Positions 27,339-36,606 of a stretch of DNA of 55,149 nt are shown one piece after another. The notes beneath the pieces were generated by a model that was not told the DNA's origin, made no database searches, and saw only the letters and a program-made list of their open reading frames with translations. The DNA is from Novosphingobium sp. 9U. GTDB lineage: Bacteria > Pseudomonadota > Alphaproteobacteria > Sphingomonadales > Sphingomonadaceae. A program made the translations under genes and the position numbers. Positions within the stretch are counted from its first letter, which is position 1. Each line of letters begins with the position of its first letter. The stretch is taken from positions 1 to 55,149 of the forward strand of contig NZ_LR732497.1 of NCBI RefSeq assembly GCF_902506425.1, in the 5' to 3' direction.

Positions 27339-28130
27339 ATGATCACCATCCTCGCTGCTCTGCTAGGTGCCACGGCTAGCTGCACGTCTGTTCCTGGTGC
27401 CGACGAGCTATGGCAACCGACAACGCGGTGGGTGATCGTGGGCGAGATGCACGGGACGAACGAGATTCCGGCCGCTTTTTCCAACTTGATCTGTCTTGCT
27501 GCAGCAACGAAGCGCCCAGTTACGGTTGCTCTCGAATATCCTGCTGATGGCCAGGCGATCATCGATACCTACCTTGCTTCAAACGGAAATCCTGAAGCTC
27601 AAGCCGCGCTGCTGACGTTACCGCTCTTCAGCACGAGAATGCAGGACGGGCGTGGAAGTGTTGCTTTTCTGCGGCTTTTCGACACTTTACGCCACATGAA
27701 GCGGGCGGGGCAGATCGAGAGCGTAGTCGCTTCCGACGTCGGCCGCTCCACTTCGCCCGGACAAGACCGTGACGCAGCTATGGCGAAGTCCTGGATGGCC
27801 ATACCAGCAGCCCAAAACGGCATCGTTCTGGCGCTGGTCGGCAACCTTCACGCGATGCGTAAGCCAGTGGCGCTAACAGGGCGCACCATCATCACGGCAG
27901 GATCGCTCATGCCTGCTCGGCAGACGGTCACGGTAAACGTCACTGGCAGCGGAGGCGAAGCTTGGAACTGCCAAGCAGACGGATGCGGCGCGCATAAGAA
28001 CGGCCGACCACATCAGAGGGCTATGGGGATCACCTACTCCACGGATCCAGACCGCCGCTGGGACGCGTCTTACGAGCTAGGCGTCCCTACCACGGCGGCT
28101 AGACCTGCGCATGACTCAAGTAATCGATAG
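27339..28130 (+). CDS. ChaN/TIKI-like secreted or lipid-anchored hydrolase
   Basis: 263 residues starting at an ATG with GGAGT upstream. A short signal with ATASC gives a possible acylated cysteine at residue 15. Then come WVIVGEMHGTNEIP (Glu36, His38), VTVALEYPADGQAI, and later VLALVGNLHAMR. The G-E-x-H-G, L-E-Y-P and G-N-x-H order is the signature of the ChaN/EreA/TIKI superfamily of metal-dependent hydrolases. It is a distant relative in motif layout of the lipoprotein at 19533-21212. No partner gene is nearby. A stress or immunity role would be speculation. Confidence 0.68.
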   Translation: MITILAALLGATASCTSVPGADELWQPTTRWVIVGEMHGTNEIPAAFSNLICLAAATKRPVTVALEYPADGQAIIDTYLASNGNPEAQAALLTLPLFSTRMQDGRGSVAFLRLFDTLRHMKRAGQIESVVASDVGRSTSPGQDRDAAMAKSWMAIPAAQNGIVLALVGNLHAMRKPVALTGRTIITAGSLMPARQTVTVNVTGSGGEAWNCQADGCGAHKNGRPHQRAMGITYSTDPDRRWDASYELGVPTTAARPAHDSSNR

Positions 28131-28284
28131 CGCTGGCACCGGAGCTCGCGGAGACTGACGCGAGCGCCACTCCACGCCGCCAGCCAAGACACAAAACCTC
28201 ACTGCGGATGTCCGTCCCCACGCGCTTGCGTTCCCGCCGAGCTAAGCTTGGTGAAGTCGCCGGCGTCCAGGTGAACGGATCGCC

Positions 28285-28333
28285 GGAGCTGGGACGCGGG
28301 AAGGACCGCCTGAGTGACCGCTTCTGGGTTTGC
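28285..28333. repeat. Dispersed repeat family B, copy 4
   Basis: GAGCTGGGACGCGGGAAGG then CCGCCTGAGTGACCGCTTCT and GGGTT. Closest to the copy at 23769-23815. Confidence 0.5.
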
Positions 28334-28404
28334 TCGAAACAGCCGCAGGGGAGGGCGGCGATCCCCCGTTCCCGCTCCACAGCGCCCTGGGCCACGAGAG
28401 GACG

Positions 28405-28875
28405 TCACTTGCCCTTTGATCCTAGAAGAGCATCACGGAGCCGCACCATGGTCTCGAACTGGCGATCACCTTGTGCAGAGTGCTCAATCAACATGCCCTG
28501 CTGGCTGAGTTCGGTTTTGACCGGTGAGGGTGGGGCTGGCACCATGCCGGGTGGAGCAGGCGGCGGCGGCGGCGGTGGCAAGGAGCACTCGTAAATCGTT
28601 CTAGCGTCTTTAGCCGCACCATCAGCGACAGCCTGCTTGTAGTCAGCGTATAACTCCGTTCTGCGCAGAGATTGTAGGAATGCACGATCTCGATTGGCCC
28701 GAGCCAGCACGTAGCTTTGCACCACTTCCGGAGCACAGTGCGGGACGACGAACATCTGATAGTCTTCGACTGCCTCGCGAAAGGCCGCGCGCGTCTCAGG
28801 GTTCATCGCAGGTCGCGCTGCAACTTGTTGGGAGAGCAACAAAGCCGTGAGCACGGCCAGGAGATCATGACGCAC
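28405..28875 (-). CDS. Small secreted protein, unknown
   Basis: 156 residues with a Sec signal peptide (MRHDLLAVLTALLLSQQVAA, cleavage likely after the alanines at about residue 19-20). The mature part is helical, with two cysteines (HCAPEVVQSY and IYECSLPP) that could pair. A run of prolines (PPPPPPPAPPG) then leads to a charged C-terminal helix. I do not recognise a family. It stands alone and diverges from the META gene. Confidence 0.6.
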   Translation of the reverse strand: MRHDLLAVLTALLLSQQVAARPAMNPETRAAFREAVEDYQMFVVPHCAPEVVQSYVLARANRDRAFLQSLRRTELYADYKQAVADGAAKDARTIYECSLPPPPPPPAPPGMVPAPPSPVKTELSQQGMLIEHSAQGDRQFETMVRLRDALLGSKGK

Positions 28876-29043
28876 TTAAAGCTCCTATAAGGCCCATTCT
28901 AACGTCCTATCATCCGAGCGCCGGCTTTCCACCATCTTCAGCCAAAAGCTGGTCGGCAGGAGCCGCCCCAGCTTCCGCTGTTGACATGAGCGATACACAA
29001 TTTTGTGAAACGTCGGCCTCTGAACTGCGGGAAAGCAAGCGCT

Positions 29044-29500
29044 ATGTTGACCCGATTGTTGGCGCTGGGAATCGCTACCCCACTTGCTCAGCTTCCCGCG
29101 CAGGCGGCCCGACACGTGGGAGGAAGAAGCAACGATCAGATTTCTGGCAGCACATGGGAGGTGGTCAGTGTTGGCAACCAGCCGGCTCCTCGCCGGTCCA
29201 AAGCACCTGCCGCCACCCTACTTATGGGTGGGGACGGGGGCGATAGCAGGCACATGGGAGTGCAACGGCGGCAGCTCAGCCTATGTCCGCTGGACGAAGG
29301 CGGGCGGATTCATGGGCACTGGCGGCCCCATCATATTTACCGCAATGGGCTGTTCGGAAAGGGACAGGACCGACTTTGCCGGAAGTTTCTGGCGTCCGAT
29401 GGGCAAAGCCCAACGATGGGAACGGTCGGGTAAGCTGCTTACCATCCACGCAAGCGACGGAAGCGTTGCACGTTTGCGGCTGATATCCCAACGGCACTGA
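29044..29500 (+). pseudogene. META-domain (HslJ-like) secreted protein, frameshifted
   Basis: An ATG at 29044 gives a signal peptide (MLTRLLALGIATPLAQLPAQA) followed by ISGSTWEVVSVGNQPAP, the usual beginning of a META domain. The frame is lost at about 29181-29205. The next frame carries on with IAGTWECNGGSS, GGPIIFTAMGCSE and GKLLTIHASDGSVARLRL, the middle and end of the same domain, and stops at 29500. One extra base accounts for it. META proteins are periplasmic stress or drug-tolerance factors. The corrected product would be about 150 residues. Confidence 0.75.
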
Positions 29501-29600
29501 CCAGAACGGCAACACCCGCCGCGAGCGGCCAGTCCGCTCTCCACCCTTTTGCATGGCTGGACGAGAGGGTCGGCTCGGCCAATGCGGTCGGTCGTTCAGA

Positions 29601-29661
29601 GATGAATGGAAGGAAGAAGTTGGGAAGCGGGCAGGGCGGTCTGAATGTCCATTTGTGGGTC
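29601..29661. repeat. Dispersed repeat family B, copy 5
   Basis: GATGAATGGAAGGAAGAAGT then TGGGAAGCGGGCAGGGCGGT and CTGAATGTCCATTTGTGGGT. Best full-length match is 19181-19240. It lies just beyond the 3' end of the eCIS operon. Confidence 0.6.
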
Positions 29662-29761
29662 CTGCTGCTTGAGGCTGTGGAATAGCAGCACAATCGGCAG
29701 CTGGCGGAGGTCTCCACGAGAGGCCGAGCGACGTCATGGTGCCGAACGCGCCCCGGTGCCG

Positions 29762-31117
29762 TCAGCCCGCCAGCGGGCCGAATTCCTTGCGCAAGTCGAG
29801 GTCGAGCGTGAACTTGCCTTGGGCGTCGAAGCGTATGAGGCCGAGTGGTGCGAAGCGGCGCTCTATGCCGTGTGGCGCGACGGCGGCTGGCTCGTCCCCT
29901 TTCTGCAGCCACAGGATGTCACCTATCGCGGTCCGCGCGGGGATCAGCCAGTGGTCGCCGGGGCGATAGCGCGAGGGCACGTTTTCCGGCGAGGGCGGGA
30001 ACCGGACGGATATGCCGTCCTCCAGCGTGATCCATTCGTCCTCGACGAGGGCTAGCGCGCCATCGACAAGGCGCCCTGCGCCGGCGGAGGCGGGGCGCTG
30101 GCGGTGATCCCAACGTCGCAGCACCACCTCGCCGCCTGCAGCATCGAGTGCGGGTGCGCCGTCCAGTTCGAGCTCGATCGCCTCGTCGTCGTACTGGACG
30201 ACCTTGAACAGGCTCGCGGCCGCGCCGTGTCTTTGAGCCGAGCCTTCAAGAGAGACGATGTCGCCCACACCCAGGCCGAAGCGGGCGTCATGCCAGCCTT
30301 CGGCAAGTCGTACTCGCTTGCCGGCGACCTGCTCGACCGCGAACAGGACCGAACCGTTCTCGCGCGACCAGACGAAGCTCGCGCCATCCCCCGCGGTGCC
30401 CTCGCGCCAGATCTCTACGCGGTAGAGCTGGTTCTCAACACCCCGATAGGCTGAAGTCGGTCCGACCAAGCAGGGGTCGTCGCTTCCCGCCGCAGCGGGA
30501 TCAATCGCACGCGCCGCCAGCAGGCCGCGGCCCGGTGGTTGCAGGCGGTCCATGATCACGCGCCAATCGCCGCCTTGCTGGAGCGTGGCGGCATCGTCGC
30601 GTGAAAGTTCCGACAACCGCACCGCCCAGACTGTCTGCGCACGGCTGGCGGTGTCCTGGCCGGCAAGCGCCACTTCGGCGATCCGCCTGGGATCGTTGGC
30701 CCGTAGCGGGCTGTCATGTTCGAGCGCGCTCACATGGCGCTCCCAGACGTCGAGCCAAACGAAATGGCTACCCTCCTTCGGCTGTGCGGCGGCAAAACCG
30801 GGCTGGGCTGGACGGTCCTTACCGTCACCCCGAAAGTAGACCGGCGCGACGTTCTCGATCCGCCAGCCATCGACGTAGTAGCTACCCGGACTGATCGCGA
30901 AATCGAAGGTCATGCCGTCCGCCTCGCTGAGGCGGAACGTGCCCTTGGGACCGCCGAACGGCCCGATCAGATCGGCGGCGAGTTGGCGGATCAGCCGCAG
31001 CTGGATCGCCTGGCGCTCGTTGCCGTCGGCGTCGATCTCGATGCGTCCCTGCTGCTGGAGCACGCGTGTGAAGCCGCCCAGCGCGTCGAAGCTGTCACGT
31101 GAAAAGTCGCCTCTCAT
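29762..31117 (-). CDS. DUF6519-type eCIS protein
   Basis: 451 residues starting MRGDFSRDSFDALGGFTRVLQQQGR, the standard opening of DUF6519 proteins of contractile injection clusters. It continues with repeated beta-type modules (SPGSYYVDGWRIENV, FVWLDVWERHVSALEH, LYRVEIWREGTAGDGASFVWSRENGSV). The ATG at 31117 has GGAGGG upstream; an in-frame start at 31147 lies within the preceding gene. It is the last gene of the operon, 13 bp after the gpI-type gene. The role is unproven; its position beside the tail protein suggests a baseplate-periphery or fibre function. Confidence 0.85.
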   Translation of the reverse strand: MRGDFSRDSFDALGGFTRVLQQQGRIEIDADGNERQAIQLRLIRQLAADLIGPFGGPKGTFRLSEADGMTFDFAISPGSYYVDGWRIENVAPVYFRGDGKDRPAQPGFAAAQPKEGSHFVWLDVWERHVSALEHDSPLRANDPRRIAEVALAGQDTASRAQTVWAVRLSELSRDDAATLQQGGDWRVIMDRLQPPGRGLLAARAIDPAAAGSDDPCLVGPTSAYRGVENQLYRVEIWREGTAGDGASFVWSRENGSVLFAVEQVAGKRVRLAEGWHDARFGLGVGDIVSLEGSAQRHGAAASLFKVVQYDDEAIELELDGAPALDAAGGEVVLRRWDHRQRPASAGAGRLVDGALALVEDEWITLEDGISVRFPPSPENVPSRYRPGDHWLIPARTAIGDILWLQKGDEPAAVAPHGIERRFAPLGLIRFDAQGKFTLDLDLRKEFGPLAG

Positions 31118-31130
31118 AGTGTACCCTCCC

Positions 31131-33362
31131 TCAATCTGCGAACACAACGCCTGCGTCCGTGCCGGCCGGCGTGTACTCCGCCAATCGCTGGATCAGTGCC
31201 GCCACTCGCCACGGGTTCTGCAGATGGTTGAACACGCCCATTTCCGAGCGATCTTCCGCGCCGCGCACGATCGCCGGGTCGCAGCGCTGGTGCAGCCGGG
31301 CGTAAGTCGGCGTGCCGTAGCGCAGACTGTCGAATACCGGCCGGACCGCGCGGCGTGCCGCGGCGAAGTCGGCCTCGGACAATTCGGTCGGGGGAGGGGC
31401 GGCGGTGCCGGTGGGGAGCGTGTCTTGCTGCCCGGCGTTGACCGGTGCCGCATGCTCGGCGCGCAGTGTGGCCTCCGCGAGGTCGGGCTGGCAGCGATAC
31501 CGGCGCGGCGTGCGGCTGCGCGGCGCCACGTAGGAAAAGCGCATGCAGCCGCGCTGGCGTCTGGCAATGGTGACGGCGCCGAGAAAGATCGAATTGTCGC
31601 CCCGATCCAGCTGGTGCGCCATGACGCGGCCGATCACGGTCGAGCGCACGACCTCGAGACGCGCGAAGGCAGGCCGGCTCCCGGCCGCACCGATCGCCTC
31701 GCATTGCGGGTGATCGCAGTCGATCCCGGTCGCGTCGATCACGCTGTCGGACACGCGCAGTACAGTCGGATCGGTTGAGACTTCGTCGTTGTTTATCTGG
31801 ATCGAGCCGGTCACGCAGCGCTCGATCGAGATGCAGGCAGGGCAGTCGATCGACTCGACGCTCGGCTCGGAGGGCCGTCGCGGATCGCAGTGGGGGCCGA
31901 GTGCCCAGCCCGGAACCAGGGTCGTGTGGCGCAGTGTGAACGAGGCGAGCGCACCTTCCAGCTGGATGCCGCGCCCCACCACCAGCAGGCCATCAAGCAC
32001 CAGCCGGCTGTCGACCTCTCCATGGACGAAGAAGTTGTCTGCCTGGCTCACTTGCCAGTCGAGCAGGCGCAGCACCGGGCGACGGGCCTGGCCGGCGCGG
32101 ATTTGCAGGCTGGCGTTTGGCGCGAGGTAGATGGCAAAAGGCGCGGTGTAGATGCCGCTGTCCTCGATCTCGATCACGCGCGCGGGCGGCTGTTGCGGGT
32201 CGGCCACCACGGTACCGTCGTCCTGCGCGATTCCCGCATAGGGCGCGAGCGCGGCCTTCAACTGGTCGAGCCCGCGCACTGTGACGATCTCGGCGCCCGG
32301 CGTGCTCGCCAACGGCCGGATGTACTCGCCCCCGCCGATGTCGGCGCTGAAGCCGGTGTGCCAGGTGACGGTCACGGGTCTGCGAGGGATCTGGCGCGGC
32401 GGGAACGCGATGCGGCCAAGCTCGGGATCGACGGCGATGTGGCCGCGGGGCGGCTGATAGCGCCAGCCTTCCAGGTTCGCCGGAATGATCCGGTGAGCGG
32501 GGAGCAGCCCGTCGGCACTCTTGATGTCGCCCCAGCCCGGCGCGTGGATGGCGAAGCCGGCGACGCGGCCGCTTGCATCGGGCTCGGCGAAGTGCGGGTC
32601 TGCTCGCCCGCTGCGTTCACCGCGCGATCGTGGGGCCGAGAGCATGTGCCGGGTCAGGCGCAGCGGGTTGAGACCGGGCGCGTCGGTCCGCAGGAACAGG
32701 GGCATGTCTGCTGCCAGCGCCGAGAACGTATAGCAGTGCGGTCCGGCCTCCTCGCGACAGGCGGCGGGCTGGTCGGTCAGCGGGAAGCTGCGCAGCCGCC
32801 AGACCTCCAGCGCGACTTCGTCGGGCGCCGGCAGGCCGGGGGCGCGAGCGGAGCCGGCGCGACGCACGTCTACCAGGCGTGCCAGACGATCGCGGTGGCG
32901 CCCGATCCGCGCCAGCGCGCCGCCGCAGCGTATGTCGACAAGGCGTCCGCGATCGGGCCGGGCGAGGCGCAGCGACTGAGTCTGGCTGGTCCGCTCGCCG
33001 CATTCGAATGCCGTCGCGGGCCAGCCGGCGATTGCCTCCGCCAGGTCCTCCAGCAAGCGCAGCGTCCCCTTGCGCCGGCGCCATGCGATCGTGCGCGCGA
33101 CCTCGCGGCGGACGGGGACGGCGCCGGGAGGTGGCACTTCGCCGCTCGCGGGCGCGTAGCCGACCAGCTCGCCGAGGTACGGCGCCGCCCACTCCTCGCA
33201 GGTCTCGATGAACCAGTTGTCGTATGTGCGGCCGATGTCGGCTTCGATCAGGCTCGCCTGCTCGGCGATGATCTGCAGCAGGGCGCGCAAGGGCTCGCCG
33301 GCCTCGCCATCGCGACGGCGGTGTATCGCCGGAAGCAGCTCGTAGATCGCATCAAGGTTCAT
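31131..33362 (-). CDS. gpI-type tail protein with a beta-helix-like half
   Basis: 743 residues. The N-terminal part is the phage tail protein I type: LLPAIHRRRDGEAGEPLRALL, IEADIGRTYDNWFIETCEEWAAPYLGELVGY. This part attaches to the baseplate. From about residue 340 the sequence turns into short strands with recurring turns (IEIEDSGIYTAPFAIYLAPNASLQIRAG, LVLDGLLVVGRGIQLEGALASFTLRHTTLV), typical of a right-handed beta-helix such as those in phage tailspikes. Two cysteine clusters (DCPACISIERC and DCDHPQC) sit in the helix. The fusion could serve as target-binding fibre, since no separate fibre gene is seen. 13 bp separates it from both neighbours. Confidence 0.85.
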   Translation of the reverse strand: MNLDAIYELLPAIHRRRDGEAGEPLRALLQIIAEQASLIEADIGRTYDNWFIETCEEWAAPYLGELVGYAPASGEVPPPGAVPVRREVARTIAWRRRKGTLRLLEDLAEAIAGWPATAFECGERTSQTQSLRLARPDRGRLVDIRCGGALARIGRHRDRLARLVDVRRAGSARAPGLPAPDEVALEVWRLRSFPLTDQPAACREEAGPHCYTFSALAADMPLFLRTDAPGLNPLRLTRHMLSAPRSRGERSGRADPHFAEPDASGRVAGFAIHAPGWGDIKSADGLLPAHRIIPANLEGWRYQPPRGHIAVDPELGRIAFPPRQIPRRPVTVTWHTGFSADIGGGEYIRPLASTPGAEIVTVRGLDQLKAALAPYAGIAQDDGTVVADPQQPPARVIEIEDSGIYTAPFAIYLAPNASLQIRAGQARRPVLRLLDWQVSQADNFFVHGEVDSRLVLDGLLVVGRGIQLEGALASFTLRHTTLVPGWALGPHCDPRRPSEPSVESIDCPACISIERCVTGSIQINNDEVSTDPTVLRVSDSVIDATGIDCDHPQCEAIGAAGSRPAFARLEVVRSTVIGRVMAHQLDRGDNSIFLGAVTIARRQRGCMRFSYVAPRSRTPRRYRCQPDLAEATLRAEHAAPVNAGQQDTLPTGTAAPPPTELSEADFAAARRAVRPVFDSLRYGTPTYARLHQRCDPAIVRGAEDRSEMGVFNHLQNPWRVAALIQRLAEYTPAGTDAGVVFAD

Positions 33363-33375
33363 CGCCGCGCCTCCC

Positions 33376-36300
33376 TCAGGCCTGCTGGTTGAGCGCGATC
33401 GTCTGCGCTCCGCTGCCGACGAGCGTGACGAGCTGCGCGGGCTGGATCGTGCCGTCAGGCCCCATGCGCGCCGGGGCGGGGCGGATCACTGGCGCGACCT
33501 GCTCGAGCAGAGCGATCCCCTCGGCGATGGCATCGGGTGTCGGCACGTCGCTGGCGCTGAGTGGCGGCAGGGTGCCGAACACGTCGAGATCGACGCGGGT
33601 GACGCCAGGTACGCCCTGGATCAGCGCGATGATCTCGCTCGCGGCCATTGCCTGGCCGAAATCCCGTGCATGGTAGCCTAGTGCGCGGGCCAGCGCCGCG
33701 CGCACGTCGCTGCTGACCCGCTCCCACAAGCGATCCTGCGCGATCGCCACGCGCGCCTCGATCACCACGGGCAGCAGTGCGCGGGTCGCGACCTGGAGTG
33801 GCACGGCCGGGTCGCCCAGTTCGCGCAGGCTCCTGCGCAAGGTGCGCATCAACTCGCTGTCGAGATCGACCGGAGCATCGTCGATGCCGCCGAGGGTCAG
33901 GTGGACCAACCGGCGCCCGCCTGCGGGCACGATCGTCGTCGTGGCTTTCTCGATCCCGGCAAAGCCGCGCGCGAAATCGGCGTAGTCGCTCAGCGCGACG
34001 AGCCGGCCGAGCGCCGCCGAGGCGATCGGCACGTTGCGGCGCACGAGGTCCGGTCCCTCGGGATCTGCGCCTCCGGTGGCCGCTACCGGGTTCACCACTT
34101 CGCGCACGCCGAGCGGCCGATCCGCCAGTTGCGCGATCTGCCCGGCGCGGAGATTGCCCGAAGCGCCCAGTTCCTCGCGATAGATCGCCGCGACGTTCAG
34201 CGTTCCGCTCGGCAAGCGCGCACCCTCGCGCCCGTCGCCGAAGCGGATGGCCGTCGATCCGTCAGGCAGCACGCTCTCGACGAAGACCCTGTCCTCTGGT
34301 CCCAGGTCGATGAAGCTCTCGGCTCGGGCCCACTCGACATCCTCGACGTAGACGCGCGCCGTACTGCGCGAGCCCCTGGCGTTGACCGCGGGCAAGTGAG
34401 TCACGGGGGCGTGCTTCAGAGCGAAGGCCTGGTTTGCTACGGTCGCATCGCCATTGCCAAGCGGCTCCCGCCGGGTCTGGCCCTGCGTCGCGCGGACCAC
34501 GTTGCCGTAGACCTGCAGCGTCTCGCGGCGGTAGCAGTACGACAGGGGCCGCTCGAGCGTGACGGTGGTATAGCTGTGGCTGGCGGTAACGTGTCCCTTC
34601 TCCACCTCGCCGACGGCCTGGTCGGGCGTGCTGTGGCTGACTGCCGCGATCATCGCGATTTCGGCGCCTTCCAGGCCGGTGACACCGGGAACGTCGGCCC
34701 GCTCGCCGCGCAGGGCGATCAGGCGGCCAGGCTCGATCCCCATCGCCAGCACGTCGAGCGCCAGGCCTTGCGTGCCGTCGCAGACGGGATCGGCCACAGG
34801 CGCCTCGGCCAGCGCCAGTTCCTCGCTGGCGGCATAGATCGCGGTGCGGCGGACGATCGCGAAGCTGTCGTCCCCGCTCGGCTGCGAAGCCATCGCCAGG
34901 TGGTTGATAGAAGGGCTGTCGCTGTCGTCATCCTCGTCCCCGTACTTGAGCCAAGGCCGGTCGATCTCCACCTCGGTGCTCTCGCCCGACTGGCCGTATT
35001 CGGCGCGAGTCAGTTTGGGAAACACGCGCCGTGCCTGCGCCACGATCGTCTCTCCGGTGGGTGCGACGCTGGAGTGTGCCAGCGACACGGCTGCGCAGTC
35101 GAGCAGGAGCCAGGACCCCGGCAGGATCGTGTCGTAGGCACCATCGAGGTGCAGGACCGATTCTTCCTCGCTGTGGCGCGGCCTGACGATGCTCCAGTCC
35201 GGCAATTCGGCGACGTAAGTGATGACGGCGCTGTCGGTGGGCTTGTACTGAGCGGTGCCGCTGGGTCGCGGGAAGTTGCGGCCGAACGCGCCGGCCTGCA
35301 CCCTGAGAGCGTAGACGCGCAACGCCGGCTGCTCATCCGCGCGCTGGACGCCGGCGAGCGCCGGCGCGAGATTGTTCGCCAACTGCGGATTGGCGGCCGA
35401 CAGCAGAGAGAACGTGCCTCCGCTGTTCGCCGACAACTCGTCCCTGGCATTGTGCGACAACCGCTCCGCGCTTGCCAGCGGCACCGAAGGGCGGGCGAGC
35501 AGCCGCTCCCACAAATCCGTGTCCTGATCGTCTTCGCCGCTGGACCCGCCACCCGAGACGCCGTTGATCACCAAGGCTGGCGGGGACTCTGCCGCAGGCA
35601 GCTTCGTCGCCGCCACCTCGCTGGCTTGCTTGAGCCAGGCCCGGCTCGGGGGTGAAAGCCGGCGATGCAGGAGCTCGCCCACGCTCGCGTGCAGCCGCGC
35701 CCATTCGGCGGCATCGTCGTCATCGACACGCGCCAGCGTCGCCTTGACCTCGGCCAGCGCCGTATCCTGCGGCGCATCGGCCAGCAGCGACATGGCGACT
35801 TGCCCACTCTTGGCCCAGCGCTCCAGCGTGATCCGGGTCCGCTGTCGGTCCGGCTGTTCTTCGACCCGCACGATCCGGAATGGCCGGGGCTCAGCGCCGT
35901 CGGCCGAAATCAGCAGCGGCAGTCCGGCCTTGAGCCGCGTGGCGGTTCCCTCCAGCCACAGCGTGCCGTCGCGGACGTCATGCAGGTCCTGCGGCCGGGT
36001 CTGGCGCATGGGCAACCGGTTCCATGCACCTGATGCCGCGAAATCGTCCGAGGTCTCGAAGCTCTGCGGGGTCTGTCCTTGCCCGGGTATCGACTGGGCG
36101 CGGGTACCCGCCGGGATGACGATGGGCGCGCGCGCGAGCGGGTCGAGCTCGAAGGCAAGGCACGTGCTCGACCCTAGGCCCGGCCGGGGCATGTAGCCCG
36201 GCAGGCTTGCCAGTTCGTGCAGCGATCGCCCCTGCCGTGCGGTGCGGAGATAGCCCTCGTTGGCGATCCGCTCCTGATAGAAGGTGAGCACGTCTGCTGC

Positions 36301-36606
36301 GCAAGCCCAGGCATCGAGCAGCGCCGGCACCGCATCGTCGCTCCGCGCCGTCAGCTTCGCGAGCGGGCGGGTCGTGACCGTCTCGGTCGGCTGGCCGGCG
36401 CTGAAGACCTCGTGCGCCAGCACATGGGAGGTGAGCCGCGCCTGCAAGCTTGCCAGGAAGGTGCCGTGCGTGCCGATGCGGGTGGAGAGCTGCGACAATC
36501 CCGGCCGGTTCTCATGCGCCTCGGGCACCAGCGCCTGCACGCCGTCGCAGCACCCGCAACTGGCGTCCGAGACGGCGCCGCATCCGCATCCACATCCGAA
36601 GCTCAT
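33376..36606 (-). CDS. Large baseplate assembly protein (baseplate J-like, Afp12-type)
   Basis: 1076 residues. A cysteine-rich opening (FGCGCGCGAVSDASCGCC, six Cys in the first 20 residues) may bind metal. The body has LDAWACAADVLTFYQERIANEGYLRTARQGRSLHEL and the baseplate-J core with VFVESVLPDGSTAIRFGDGREGARLPSG, then RNVPIASAALGRLVALSDYADFARGFAGI. Together with the next gene it forms the wedge of the eCIS baseplate. It overlaps the upstream J-type gene by 4 bp (ATGA). Confidence 0.9.
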   Translation of the reverse strand: MSFGCGCGCGAVSDASCGCCDGVQALVPEAHENRPGLSQLSTRIGTHGTFLASLQARLTSHVLAHEVFSAGQPTETVTTRPLAKLTARSDDAVPALLDAWACAADVLTFYQERIANEGYLRTARQGRSLHELASLPGYMPRPGLGSSTCLAFELDPLARAPIVIPAGTRAQSIPGQGQTPQSFETSDDFAASGAWNRLPMRQTRPQDLHDVRDGTLWLEGTATRLKAGLPLLISADGAEPRPFRIVRVEEQPDRQRTRITLERWAKSGQVAMSLLADAPQDTALAEVKATLARVDDDDAAEWARLHASVGELLHRRLSPPSRAWLKQASEVAATKLPAAESPPALVINGVSGGGSSGEDDQDTDLWERLLARPSVPLASAERLSHNARDELSANSGGTFSLLSAANPQLANNLAPALAGVQRADEQPALRVYALRVQAGAFGRNFPRPSGTAQYKPTDSAVITYVAELPDWSIVRPRHSEEESVLHLDGAYDTILPGSWLLLDCAAVSLAHSSVAPTGETIVAQARRVFPKLTRAEYGQSGESTEVEIDRPWLKYGDEDDDSDSPSINHLAMASQPSGDDSFAIVRRTAIYAASEELALAEAPVADPVCDGTQGLALDVLAMGIEPGRLIALRGERADVPGVTGLEGAEIAMIAAVSHSTPDQAVGEVEKGHVTASHSYTTVTLERPLSYCYRRETLQVYGNVVRATQGQTRREPLGNGDATVANQAFALKHAPVTHLPAVNARGSRSTARVYVEDVEWARAESFIDLGPEDRVFVESVLPDGSTAIRFGDGREGARLPSGTLNVAAIYREELGASGNLRAGQIAQLADRPLGVREVVNPVAATGGADPEGPDLVRRNVPIASAALGRLVALSDYADFARGFAGIEKATTTIVPAGGRRLVHLTLGGIDDAPVDLDSELMRTLRRSLRELGDPAVPLQVATRALLPVVIEARVAIAQDRLWERVSSDVRAALARALGYHARDFGQAMAASEIIALIQGVPGVTRVDLDVFGTLPPLSASDVPTPDAIAEGIALLEQVAPVIRPAPARMGPDGTIQPAQLVTLVGSGAQTIALNQQA

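Noticed and set aside
28130..28404. Possible small gene between the ChaN-like and secreted-protein genes
   Set aside because: The frames run through a family B repeat and have no motif.
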